Assembly (NCBI GenBank): GCA_964481825.1
Contig: CAYZUE010000026.1
Location: 1-16,507, forward strand
From: CAYZUE01 sp964481825
Lineage (GTDB): Archaea; Hydrothermarchaeota; Hydrothermarchaeia; Hydrothermarchaeales; JALUUU01
Reading direction: 5' to 3'
Length of the DNA: 16,507 nucleotides
Made by a program: the position numbers and the translations under genes. Below are positions 7,354 to 14,751 of this stretch, piece after piece. Each line of letters opens with the position of its first letter. The first letter of the stretch is position 1. The notes under the pieces are model-generated. The model worked only from the letters and a program-made list of their open reading frames with translations, searched no databases and was not told the DNA's origin.

Positions 7354-8451
7354 ATGAGGGTTCTCCAGGTATATCATCACTTTCGTCCTTGTACAGGGGG
7401 TATAGAAAGACATATTGAAGATTTATGCATTAATCTGATTAATAAAGGGCATAAAAGCGATGTTGTGTGCTTAGATTATTGCCATGATAAAAAAGAAAAA
7501 CTTCCTCACTACGAGGAATATAGTAATATAGAAATTAATAGACTTCCTTTCGTTGATTTAAAGATTTACAATATAGCTCCCGGAGTTTTAAAAATAATTA
7601 AGCAATACGATTTAATTCATATTCACGGTATAGGATTTTTTTCAGATTTTCTTGCTTTAACAAGTTTCATCCACCGTATACCTCTAATTTTGACCACACA
7701 TGGCGGGATTTTCCATACTAAAAATCATTATTTTTTAAAGAAAATCTACTTTAACTTATGGTGCAAATTTATTTTCAAAAGATTTAAACGAATAATAGCA
7801 GTGAGCAAAAATGATGAGAAATTATTTTCAAAAGTAAGCTCCAAAGTAACATTCATTCCTAACGGTATAGAACTTAAAGATTTTTCAAATATCAGTAAAA
7901 ATGAAGAACAAAATTCGTTTATATTTGTAGGCAGATTATCAAAAAACAAGCGGGTTGATAATTTAATTAGAATGATCTTTTTTCTTAAAAAAAAGGTTAA
8001 AAATGTAAAGCTTTATGTGATTGGCGAGGATTGGGAAGAAACATTAACCTATTTAAAAAAATTGACAGAAGATTTAGAGTTAAAAGAAAATGTGATTTTC
8101 TTAGGTAAAGTAAGGGATAGAATAAAACTTATTGATTACTATTCACGCGCTCAATTCTTCCTATCTGCCTCTCAATATGAGGGTTTTGGAATTACTGTTT
8201 TAGAAGCTATGGCCAGTGGTAAGATTGTTGCTGTAAACGATATTTCCCCATTTAAAGAATTTGTTAATAATAATGAAAATGGTTTTATTGTAGATTATTC
8301 AAGACCTAAAGTTGCCGCAAATAAAATATTTTCCTTGTTAAATAAGGACCTTTCGAATGTAAAAAAAAGGGCGTCAGCAACTGTAGAAGATTATTCTTGG
8401 GGAAAAATAATTAAAAAAATAGAGACTGTATACGAAACAGGAGAAAGATAG
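7354..8451 (+). CDS. Family 4 glycosyltransferase
   Basis: This is a retaining GT-B glycosyltransferase of 365 residues. The N-terminal half starts MRVLQVYHHF with the acceptor-side glycine motif GGIERH (15-20) and DLIHIHG (86-92). The C-terminal half has FVGRLSKNKRVDNLI (191-205), the Glu-rich donor site YEGFGITVLEAMASG (275-289, with Glu276 and Glu284 forming the E-x7-E pair) and NGF at 309-311. The open frame extends upstream to 7291, but that would overlap the epimerase by 59 bases. ATG 7354 lies just after the epimerase stop, has GTGAT (7346-7350) as a short-spaced ribosome binding site, and gives a canonical N-terminus. Its partners suggest it transfers the CDP-derived or another sugar to the chain; the donor is not known. 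Confidence 0.86.
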   Translation: MRVLQVYHHFRPCTGGIERHIEDLCINLINKGHKSDVVCLDYCHDKKEKLPHYEEYSNIEINRLPFVDLKIYNIAPGVLKIIKQYDLIHIHGIGFFSDFLALTSFIHRIPLILTTHGGIFHTKNHYFLKKIYFNLWCKFIFKRFKRIIAVSKNDEKLFSKVSSKVTFIPNGIELKDFSNISKNEEQNSFIFVGRLSKNKRVDNLIRMIFFLKKKVKNVKLYVIGEDWEETLTYLKKLTEDLELKENVIFLGKVRDRIKLIDYYSRAQFFLSASQYEGFGITVLEAMASGKIVAVNDISPFKEFVNNNENGFIVDYSRPKVAANKIFSLLNKDLSNVKKRASATVEDYSWGKIIKKIETVYETGER

Positions 8452-9498
8452 ATGAAGATCTTAATTACAGGAGGAGCAGGCTTTGTAGGGTCTCACGCTG
8501 CAGAATATTACGCAAAAAAAGGGAATGAAGTAGTTGTTTTAGACAATCTTTCACGTTCTAAAAGTATATACTCAAAATTAAATCCATTGTATAATTGGGA
8601 TTATTTAAAAAAGTATGAAAATATAGATAGAATAAATGCAGATATAACGAATTCAGAAGAAATCGAAAAATTCACTCAAGACATTGATGCAATTATCCAT
8701 ACTGCCGGTCAAGTGGCTGTAACTCCGTCTATAAATGATCCAAGACAAGATTTTAAGATAAATGCTCTAGGAACCTTTAATGTACTAGAGGCAGCAAGAA
8801 AGTCAAAAAATCATCCTGCTGTTGTTTTCTGTTCAACTAATAAGGTATATGGGGAGAACATTAATTCAATTCCTTTAAAAGAAGGTGAATGGAAATATCA
8901 ATTTAAAGACAAAAAATTTTTAAATGGCATCCCAACGGATTTCCCCATTGATTTAACAGAACACACACCATATGGGTGCTCTAAATTATGCGGTGATATA
9001 TATGCCCAGGACTATGGGCTTCGGAATGAAGTGGATACTGGGATATTTAGAATGTCGTGTATATATGGCACTCGACAGTTTGGTGCAGAGGAACAGGGAT
9101 GGCTATTACATTTTATTATCTCGACATTATTTGATATTGGAGTAACTATCTATGGTGATGGAAAGCAAGTTCGAGACGTTTTATTTGTATCAGATTTAAT
9201 AGTAGCATTTGATTTATTTATTAAAAATAGAGATAAATTATCAGGGCAAGTTTTTAATATTGGAGGGGGATCAGAGAATACACTATCCCTCTTAGAGTTA
9301 CTAAATATTATTGAAAAAGAAACTGGAAAAAGAAGTAATATTCATTATGATGATTGGAGGCCCTCGGATCAAAAGGTGTATATATCAGACATTTCTAAGG
9401 CCAAAGATCTGTTATCATGGAGTCCGCGTATTAGCGTTAATGAAGGTATAAAGAAATCCATACAATGGATAAAAGATAATGAAGCGTATTTTAAATGA
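8452..9498 (+). CDS. CDP-paratose/tyvelose 2-epimerase-like NAD-dependent epimerase
   Basis: This is an extended SDR of 348 residues. It has ITGGAGFVGSHAAEYYA (5-21), an aspartate for NAD selection in DNLSR (31-35), IIHTAGQVAVTPSINDP (81-97), CSTNKVYGE (127-135), the catalytic PYGCSK (Tyr174, Lys178), RMSCIYGTRQFGAEEQGW (200-217) and GKQVRDVLF (237-245). The AGQVA, STNKVYG, PYGCSK, YGxRQF...QGW and GKQVRDVL set closely matches CDP-paratose (tyvelose) 2-epimerase, which inverts C2 through a 2-keto intermediate. It directly abuts the GT4 stop, with GGAG at 8440-8443 as ribosome binding site. The enzymes that remove the 3-hydroxyl for paratose (RfbH/DdhC and its reductase) are not in the window. 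The true substrate may thus be a CDP-hexose or CDP-6-deoxyhexose. Confidence 0.8.
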   Translation: MKILITGGAGFVGSHAAEYYAKKGNEVVVLDNLSRSKSIYSKLNPLYNWDYLKKYENIDRINADITNSEEIEKFTQDIDAIIHTAGQVAVTPSINDPRQDFKINALGTFNVLEAARKSKNHPAVVFCSTNKVYGENINSIPLKEGEWKYQFKDKKFLNGIPTDFPIDLTEHTPYGCSKLCGDIYAQDYGLRNEVDTGIFRMSCIYGTRQFGAEEQGWLLHFIISTLFDIGVTIYGDGKQVRDVLFVSDLIVAFDLFIKNRDKLSGQVFNIGGGSENTLSLLELLNIIEKETGKRSNIHYDDWRPSDQKVYISDISKAKDLLSWSPRISVNEGIKKSIQWIKDNEAYFK

Positions 9499-10232
9499 CT
9501 AAGATTAATTTGGTTATACCCACCTATAATGAATCGCAAGACCTTCACAGCCTTATAAGAGGAATAGAAGAGAGCTTAAAACAACCTCATAGTATAATTT
9601 TTGTGGATGATAATAGCCCAGATGGGACTGCAGATTTAGCAAGGAAGTTAAATGAAAACTATGGGAATATAAAAGTTCTTCAGCGTCCAGGAAAATTGGG
9701 TATTGGATCTGCAATTGTTGATGGGTTAGAAATTGCGCTTAAAGAAGATGATTGTGAAATCATTGTGACTATGGATGGAGATTTATCCCATAATCCTAAA
9801 GAAATCCCATATCTTCTTTCTATTGCCGAAAATCAGGTGGATCTTGTTCAGGGTAGTCGATATATGGAAGGGGGGGAAGTATTAGGATGGAATAGGACAA
9901 GGTATTTTATGAGCGTTTTGGCTAATTGGGTCTGTAAGTACTTTTTAAACACTGGTATGAATGAGAACACTACGTATTTTAGAGCATATTCGCGAAGGCT
10001 TGCTGGGATATTGATACGAGATATTCCCAAGCTTGGATTTGAATTTGCCATTGGTTCTATTCTTTTAGCTAAGGATAATAATTTGATTATTACTGAAGTA
10101 CCAATTACCTTTACTGAACGTTCTCATGGAAAAAGTAAATTAAGATTTAAAGATATCTATAGATGGTGGAGGTATGTGATAATTACTTTTTTTAAGAGAG
10201 GCATTCTTCACGTATTTAAGGTTAAAAGATAA
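9495..10232 (+). CDS. Dpm1-like polyprenyl-phosphate glycosyltransferase
   Basis: This is a family 2 glycosyltransferase of the dolichyl-phosphate mannose synthase type. It forms polyprenyl-P-hexose from a nucleotide sugar and lipid phosphate at the cytoplasmic membrane face. Motifs are LVIPTYNE (6-13), FVDDNSPDGT (36-45), VTMDGDLSHNP (91-101), QGSRYMEGGEVLGWN (119-133), a FRAYSR region (162-167) and TERSHGKSKLRF (207-218), the last being diagnostic of Dpm1-like enzymes. At 245 residues it is a single catalytic domain with no C-terminal helices, so it should be peripheral to the membrane. It begins with an ATGA overlap with the epimerase gene. Its tail overlaps the convergent DMT-like gene by 25 bp. 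Mannose or glucose are the usual sugars; the neighbouring CDP-sugar genes leave an unusual sugar open. Confidence 0.85.
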   Translation: MTKINLVIPTYNESQDLHSLIRGIEESLKQPHSIIFVDDNSPDGTADLARKLNENYGNIKVLQRPGKLGIGSAIVDGLEIALKEDDCEIIVTMDGDLSHNPKEIPYLLSIAENQVDLVQGSRYMEGGEVLGWNRTRYFMSVLANWVCKYFLNTGMNENTTYFRAYSRRLAGILIRDIPKLGFEFAIGSILLAKDNNLIITEVPITFTERSHGKSKLRFKDIYRWWRYVIITFFKRGILHVFKVKR

Positions 10233-10582
10233 ATAGCAGACACAGCAAGAATAATGCCTAATATTTTAACGTAAGTGAATTTTTCGTGGAAAAAGAATGC
10301 TCCAGCTAAAGCAGATAGGAGTATAGCAAATACTACTACTAAGGGGGCATAAGTAGAAATATCTACCTCTTTAAGGGGATAAATACTCAAAAATTTTCCA
10401 AAAAACCCTAAGCCATATGCAACTATTAATCCAATAACTACCCCTAATGGGAGGGTCCAGAATTTAAAAATATCTAAAATTCCCACTTCCATATGATTCT
10501 GAATCTTCATCTTGAAAAAAGAGTCTCCAATAGTATAAAGCAATCCCGCTAAAGCCGCCATTAATACGTAAACAAGTTTCAT
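10208..10582 (-). CDS. Small four-helix DMT/EamA-like membrane protein
   Basis: The 124-residue protein has four hydrophobic helices (about 3-20, 44-62, 76-97 and 105-121), the half-size layout of SMR/ArnE-type members of the drug/metabolite transporter superfamily. The segment FFFHEKFTYVKILGIILAVS (96-115) carries the helix 3-4 Glu typical of EamA repeats. A half-size protein must dimerise. Bacterial ArnE/ArnF are such proteins and translocate a polyprenyl-P-sugar. The overlap with, and opposition to, a polyprenyl-P-sugar synthase makes a similar flippase role attractive here, but that is inference; drug efflux or metabolite export are alternatives. Start ATG 10582 has only a weak ribosome binding site (GTTGAT). 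The last 25 bases are antisense to the Dpm1-like gene. Confidence 0.72.
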   Translation of the reverse strand: MKLVYVLMAALAGLLYTIGDSFFKMKIQNHMEVGILDIFKFWTLPLGVVIGLIVAYGLGFFGKFLSIYPLKEVDISTYAPLVVVFAILLSALAGAFFFHEKFTYVKILGIILAVSAIYLLTLNT

Positions 10583-10615
10583 AAAATCAACTCTACTCGA
10601 TGATTAGGCTAAACT

Positions 10616-10630
10616 AGTATAATATAAAAG
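10616..10630. promoter_or_regulatory. Near-symmetric TATA element between divergent genes
   Basis: AGTATAATATAAAAG lies midway in the 101-bp region between the DMT-like gene (minus) and the second radical SAM gene (plus). It reads as a TATA box in both directions (AATATAAAA on plus, TTTTATATT on minus). Predicted start sites are near 10652 (plus) and about 10598 (minus), giving short leaders for both genes. No second clear TATA box is seen in the gap. Confidence 0.4.
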
Positions 10631-10651
10631 TCTTACCTAAGTTTAATATTC

Positions 10652-10687
10652 ATGAATAAAGATAAATATTCTGCAGTGGTAATATGA
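10652..10687 (+). CDS. Possible 11-codon upstream ORF coupled to the radical SAM gene
   Basis: ATG 10652 opens a short frame (MNKDKYSAVVI) whose TGA at 10685-10687 overlaps the radical SAM start codon at 10684 as ATGA. The plus-strand TATA element would place the transcript start almost exactly at this ATG, so it could be translated leaderless and re-initiate at the main gene. The ATG sits in a perfect 12-bp palindrome (TATTCATGAATA, 10647-10658). A frame this short is also likely by chance, so this is only a candidate. Confidence 0.2.
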   Translation: MNKDKYSAVVI

Positions 10688-12141
10688 AAGTTCTTCTTGC
10701 AAATATCCCTTGGATAGATAATTCAGAGTATTATGGATTGAGAGCTGGATCTCGATGGCCTCATCTAAGAATGAAAAAAGAGCATTTACCATATTATCCT
10801 TTTCCATTTTGGTTATCTTATGGAGCTTCGATTTTAAAGAAAGAAGGCTATTCTGCAATAATAAAGGATTGTATAGCAGAGGGGATGACTAAAGAAGAAT
10901 TTATTGATTGGTTAAAGAGAAAATCCCCAGATATAGTGGTGATAGAAACTGCAACTGCATCCATCTACAACGATTTGGAATTAACAAAACGGATATCTGA
11001 AGAAATTGAGACTACAACTGTTCTATGTGGCCCCCATGTTACCGCTCTTCCACATGAGACCCTTGAGAATAAATTTGTAAATTTCGTTATCATTGGGGAA
11101 TATGAGTATGCTTTGAAAAATCTTGTTGATAAACTTGATTCAGGGAAGGATACAAGTAAACTTAAAGGCATTTGCTTTAGGGAGGGTAATAAAACAGTTA
11201 TTAATCCACGGGCACCTTTAATAGATAATCTCGATGAATTACCTTTCCCTATTCGGGATTCTCTTCCTATGGAGAAATACATTGATCCATTCTGTAAGCA
11301 TGCCCCAAATGCTCAAATGATTTCAAGTAGAGGATGTCCTAACCAATGTAGCTTCTGTCTAGAGCCTCTTGTTTATGGTAAAAAAAATTATAGAATGCGA
11401 TCTCCTGAAAACGTTGTAGATGAGATGGAATATCTAGTTAATAATTATAAGGTTAAGGAAATTTATTTCGATGATTCTTCATTTTCTGTGAATAGAACTA
11501 GAGTAGATAAAATTTGCCAGGAAATTTTGGACAGGGGCTTAGATATTTACTGGTCTTGTATGGCGGATTCAAACCTTAGAAAGGATACACTAAAAAAAAT
11601 GAATTCAGCCGGATGCATTGCCCTGAAATTTGGGGTTGAAACTTCCGATATCCAGATACTCGAGAATATTAATAAACCATTCAGTAGTCAAGATGCCAAA
11701 TCAGTGGTTGAAGATTGTAAAAAAGTCGGTATAGAGACTCATGCGACCTTCATATTCGGTCTTCCAGGAGAAACATCAAACACCATTAATAAAACTATGA
11801 AATTTGCATTTGATTTAGGAACAGAAACAGCACAATTTTCATCAGTAATTCCTTTCCCAGGAACAGGATTATTTGAAACAGCTAAAAAAAATAACTGGTT
11901 AGTTACGGATGATTGGTCTAAATATGATGGTCAAAATGTTATTCTAGAATATCCGGGATTAAGTTGTAATGAGGTATCAAATGCAGTTCATAAAGCTAGA
12001 AAGAAAATATTTTTAAGAGTAGCTACAAATCCAAGACAGTTTTTACAGTACTCACGTCTTATTCATAAATATTCTGGATATTCAGGGCTTATTAATATGA
12101 TATCCGAAAAAATGAGGTATCTGCTTTGGTATCGCCCTTAA
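10684..12141 (+). CDS. B12-binding-domain radical SAM enzyme (paralogue 2)
   Basis: The 485-residue protein has the same architecture as the gene at 2970. The N-terminal B12-binding-like domain is at about 1-180 (VVIETATASIYNDLEL at 85-100, CGPHVTALPHETL at 115-127, IIGEYEYAL at 136-144). The radical SAM barrel carries SSRGCPNQCSFCLEP (Cys218, Cys222, Cys225), YFDDSSF (261-267), WSCMADS (290-296), KFGVETSD (315-322) and IFGLPGE (357-363). The region FPGTG...WLVTDDWSKYDG (391-416) also matches the paralogue. No DxHxxG motif is seen. The N-terminus differs from paralogue 1 (IDNSEYYGLRAGSRWPH, 11-27), and such loops often decide the substrate. It heads a two-gene operon with a GT4 gene that overlaps its end. 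The reaction is unknown; a radical modification of a glycan or its lipid carrier fits the context. Confidence 0.87.
   Translation: MKVLLANIPWIDNSEYYGLRAGSRWPHLRMKKEHLPYYPFPFWLSYGASILKKEGYSAIIKDCIAEGMTKEEFIDWLKRKSPDIVVIETATASIYNDLELTKRISEEIETTTVLCGPHVTALPHETLENKFVNFVIIGEYEYALKNLVDKLDSGKDTSKLKGICFREGNKTVINPRAPLIDNLDELPFPIRDSLPMEKYIDPFCKHAPNAQMISSRGCPNQCSFCLEPLVYGKKNYRMRSPENVVDEMEYLVNNYKVKEIYFDDSSFSVNRTRVDKICQEILDRGLDIYWSCMADSNLRKDTLKKMNSAGCIALKFGVETSDIQILENINKPFSSQDAKSVVEDCKKVGIETHATFIFGLPGETSNTINKTMKFAFDLGTETAQFSSVIPFPGTGLFETAKKNNWLVTDDWSKYDGQNVILEYPGLSCNEVSNAVHKARKKIFLRVATNPRQFLQYSRLIHKYSGYSGLINMISEKMRYLLWYRP
12114..12128 (+). promoter_or_regulatory. Ribosome binding site that fixes a TTG start
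   Basis: GAGGT at 12114-12118, inside the end of the radical SAM gene, lies seven bases before TTG 12126. No ATG occurs before the conserved N-terminal strand of the following glycosyltransferase, so this site decides the TTG start. Confidence 0.6.
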
Positions 12142-13298
12142 AAATTCTTTTCTGTTCGCATGAGCAGTTTTATCCTCTCTCAGGAGGCGGAACTGCGGGC
12201 AGTATCGCTATTGTTAATAAAATGGTACAGAGAGGACACGATGTTACTGTTATGACACCTCTCTATTCTGATAGAAAACCATTGGAGAATAAATTTGGAG
12301 TAAAAATTGAACCTTTTTCACCTTTTTATATGCATAGGGACATCAGCTTAAGAGGGCCTAAATATCTTATTTATGGTGCATTATCGTCTGTTTATTTATT
12401 AAAAAAAATCCTTCAAGAAGATTATGATATAGTCTTGATTAAGCACGGAGTTATCGGAGCATTAGGGGGTCTCTTTAATAGATTTACTAACCCAAAGTTT
12501 GCTATAACATATACTGATTTTCTCTCCGCATTTCTCTACGAATCAAATTATCCCAATTGGATCGTGAATCTTATGCTTTCTTTTGAAAGAAAAATTCCAA
12601 AACCTTTTGATCGAGCTTTCGTAATAACACCAAAAATGAAAAATGAGATGATAAATTCTGGAGTTGATCGAAACAAAATATTTGTAACTTATGACGGTGT
12701 TGACACTGATTTTTTTGATCCTAATAAAATCAGTCATTCTCAGATTTCTGAAGTCAAGGACGAAATCGGATTCGATGAAAACATAGTTATCTTCCATGGC
12801 ACAATTGAACCCTTCCATGGTATTAAGCTAATGGAAAAGATAATCTTGAAAAATAAGGATCTTAATTTTCTTGTTATTGGTGGTGGGAGAGGATATGAAA
12901 AACTTAAAAATAATGTCATGTCTAAAAATGTACTTTTTAAGAATTTCGTTCCCTATACTGAAATGCCAAAATATATCGCAGCAAGCAATGTAGGGATGAT
13001 TCCATACAAACCAAATTACAACTTAAACTGTGTATTAACCCTAAAGCTCTTAGAATATTTATCAATGGGTAATCCTGTAGTAACCACTAATCTTGAAAGT
13101 GTATCAGATATCTTTGGTTCTTACCCATTTGTAAGGATATCTAATAATACTACTGAGTTTTCAAACAATCTTCACGATATGATAAAAATGGAAAAATCTT
13201 CCGAATCAATTGAGCTTATTAAAAAATCATATTCGTGGGATGCGGTTACCACAAGAATATCCGAAAAATTAGAGGATTTAGCTTCCCCTACTCTTTAA
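12126..13298 (+). CDS. Family 4-type glycosyltransferase, TTG start
   Basis: This is a GT-B glycosyltransferase of 390 residues. The N-terminal half has KILFCSHEQFYPLSGGGTAG (6-25, glycine loop) and MVQRGHDVTVMTP (33-45). The linker FVTYDGVDTDFFDP (186-199) leads into the C-terminal donor-binding half: IFHGTIEPFHGIKLM (222-236), FLVIGGGRGYEKL (248-260) and LTLKLLEYLSMGNPVVTTN (304-322). The classical E-x7-E pair is incomplete: Glu310 is present in KLLEYLSMG, but the earlier position in NYNLNCVLTLKLLE is not a Glu, as in several GT4 subgroups. It overlaps the radical SAM gene by 16 bases and converges with the DUF2079 gene, overlapping by 11. Donor and acceptor are unknown. Confidence 0.84.
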   Translation: MVSPLKILFCSHEQFYPLSGGGTAGSIAIVNKMVQRGHDVTVMTPLYSDRKPLENKFGVKIEPFSPFYMHRDISLRGPKYLIYGALSSVYLLKKILQEDYDIVLIKHGVIGALGGLFNRFTNPKFAITYTDFLSAFLYESNYPNWIVNLMLSFERKIPKPFDRAFVITPKMKNEMINSGVDRNKIFVTYDGVDTDFFDPNKISHSQISEVKDEIGFDENIVIFHGTIEPFHGIKLMEKIILKNKDLNFLVIGGGRGYEKLKNNVMSKNVLFKNFVPYTEMPKYIAASNVGMIPYKPNYNLNCVLTLKLLEYLSMGNPVVTTNLESVSDIFGSYPFVRISNNTTEFSNNLHDMIKMEKSSESIELIKKSYSWDAVTTRISEKLEDLASPTL

Positions 13299-14751
13299 TC
13301 TTTTTCATAAAAACATATCCACTTTTATTTTCCAAGAGTTCATAATTAGAAGTTGAAGTAAGCTCTATCAAATTATTTATTCTAGCTGGAAATTTTCTTT
13401 CAATATACATATCAGTATCTAGCAGTATGAATTCAACATTATTCTCTTCAACGAAAATTGAATTCACTCCTGTAGCAAACATCGTTTCACGAGATGGAAT
13501 ATGGACAAGGAGATTAGGGCTTGCCAGTACAGAAGACTCAGGGGGTATAACATCTATAAATTCTTTTACAGTATCTACTCTCGAGTCTGGTAAAAATCGA
13601 ATGTGTTTATATGAAGAGTCAAATCCCAAATCCATCTTCCACACAATTCCTTGAGGAGGTGGCCCATAGGCTAAATTTGTCATAACGCTGAAAAGAAGCA
13701 ATGCCATACAAAGTTTTCGAATTTTTTCCTTGGAAAATCCTTTAATAAAAACTACTGCACCAAAGTAAATGAAAGGCACGATTACCATGCTATATTGAGT
13801 TATAATTAGATTTTGTAAGTAATATGTAGAAAGAAGATTAACCGCAAAAATTGGAGCAACAATCAATATAATTCCAGGGGATAAAAGTGATAAAAACATC
13901 CCAGGTAAAAATAGGGTGAATAAGTAAAGGAGCTTTTGTATTGTTACTACATTGGATATAACCATTAGAGGATTTGTTATTATCGTTGAAACTACCTCTG
14001 AAATGTTCTTGCCTAGATATTCGTATCGTCCTTCGAGATAAAAATTTTCTGAGTTGAATCCATCTCTAGAAAAGAATGGCATAAACACCTTAATAGTTAG
14101 GATAAAATAAATAGCGCTAGTTAAAGAAGTTACCATTCCCAGAATTCTATTCTTCTGAACCCAAAGTATGTAAATACCAAATGTTATGCCGACAAGAATT
14201 AAATCTTCTTTACAGAGGAGTAATAGTAGGATAAATGGAAGAGATTTAATGTATTCTTTTTTTGATAGATAATAAAAACTAAAACTTGCAAAAACCGCTC
14301 CAAATGGGGTTACATGAAAATCATTGAGGTTGTTATACCAGATTGTTGGATGACAAAGATATGCAAGTCCAACAAGGAAACCTAAAAAGGTACTTTTCAG
14401 ATGCTCTCTAGAGAATTTAAATATCGGTATTGAAGCTAAAACGAGGGCAAGACTTTGAAAAAAAAGGAGAGTCCCCGCACTTGGAAGTAGATAGTAAAAT
14501 GGGGTAATTAGCAATAATATTGGCATCATATGATTCCCAAGAGTGTTGAACCCCTGTGTTGAGATAGTGGTGTAAAGGATTTTTCCTTGTGTCGTATACC
14601 AAATTGCATGGTTGTAGTATGCAAGATCTTGTAATGTTGAAAAAGAATTGTTTCTAGCAAGTGATAGTAAAAGAAAAATTAAGAAAAATAAGATGCTTAT
14701 ACCATAGAAATTCTTCTCCCAATTAAGATCTCTATTACTCAAATAATCCAT
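13288..14751 (-). CDS. DUF2079 integral membrane protein, putative GT-C glycosyltransferase
   Basis: The 487-residue multi-pass protein matches DUF2079. It has DLAYYNHAIW (42-51, with an acidic residue in the first outer loop), GNHMMP (72-77), YLCHPTIWYNNLNDFHVTPF (131-150) and LCKEDLILVGI (179-189), then about 10-12 membrane helices in all, and a soluble C-terminal tail of about 100 residues (from about 390). DUF2079 proteins are related to GT-C enzymes such as PMT/ArnT that use polyprenyl-P-sugars on the outer face of the membrane; activity is not generally proven. The start ATG overlaps the end of the upstream GT4 gene by 13 bases, so they form an operon. A polyprenyl-P-sugar made by the Dpm1-like enzyme at 9495 is a plausible donor. 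Confidence 0.82.
   Translation of the reverse strand: MDYLSNRDLNWEKNFYGISILFFLIFLLLSLARNNSFSTLQDLAYYNHAIWYTTQGKILYTTISTQGFNTLGNHMMPILLLITPFYYLLPSAGTLLFFQSLALVLASIPIFKFSREHLKSTFLGFLVGLAYLCHPTIWYNNLNDFHVTPFGAVFASFSFYYLSKKEYIKSLPFILLLLLCKEDLILVGITFGIYILWVQKNRILGMVTSLTSAIYFILTIKVFMPFFSRDGFNSENFYLEGRYEYLGKNISEVVSTIITNPLMVISNVVTIQKLLYLFTLFLPGMFLSLLSPGIILIVAPIFAVNLLSTYYLQNLIITQYSMVIVPFIYFGAVVFIKGFSKEKIRKLCMALLLFSVMTNLAYGPPPQGIVWKMDLGFDSSYKHIRFLPDSRVDTVKEFIDVIPPESSVLASPNLLVHIPSRETMFATGVNSIFVEENNVEFILLDTDMYIERKFPARINNLIELTSTSNYELLENKSGYVFMKKIKE

Noticed and set aside
10965..11282. 105-codon minus-strand frame
   Set aside because: It is entirely antisense to the conserved B12-binding domain of the radical SAM gene and looks like a shadow frame.
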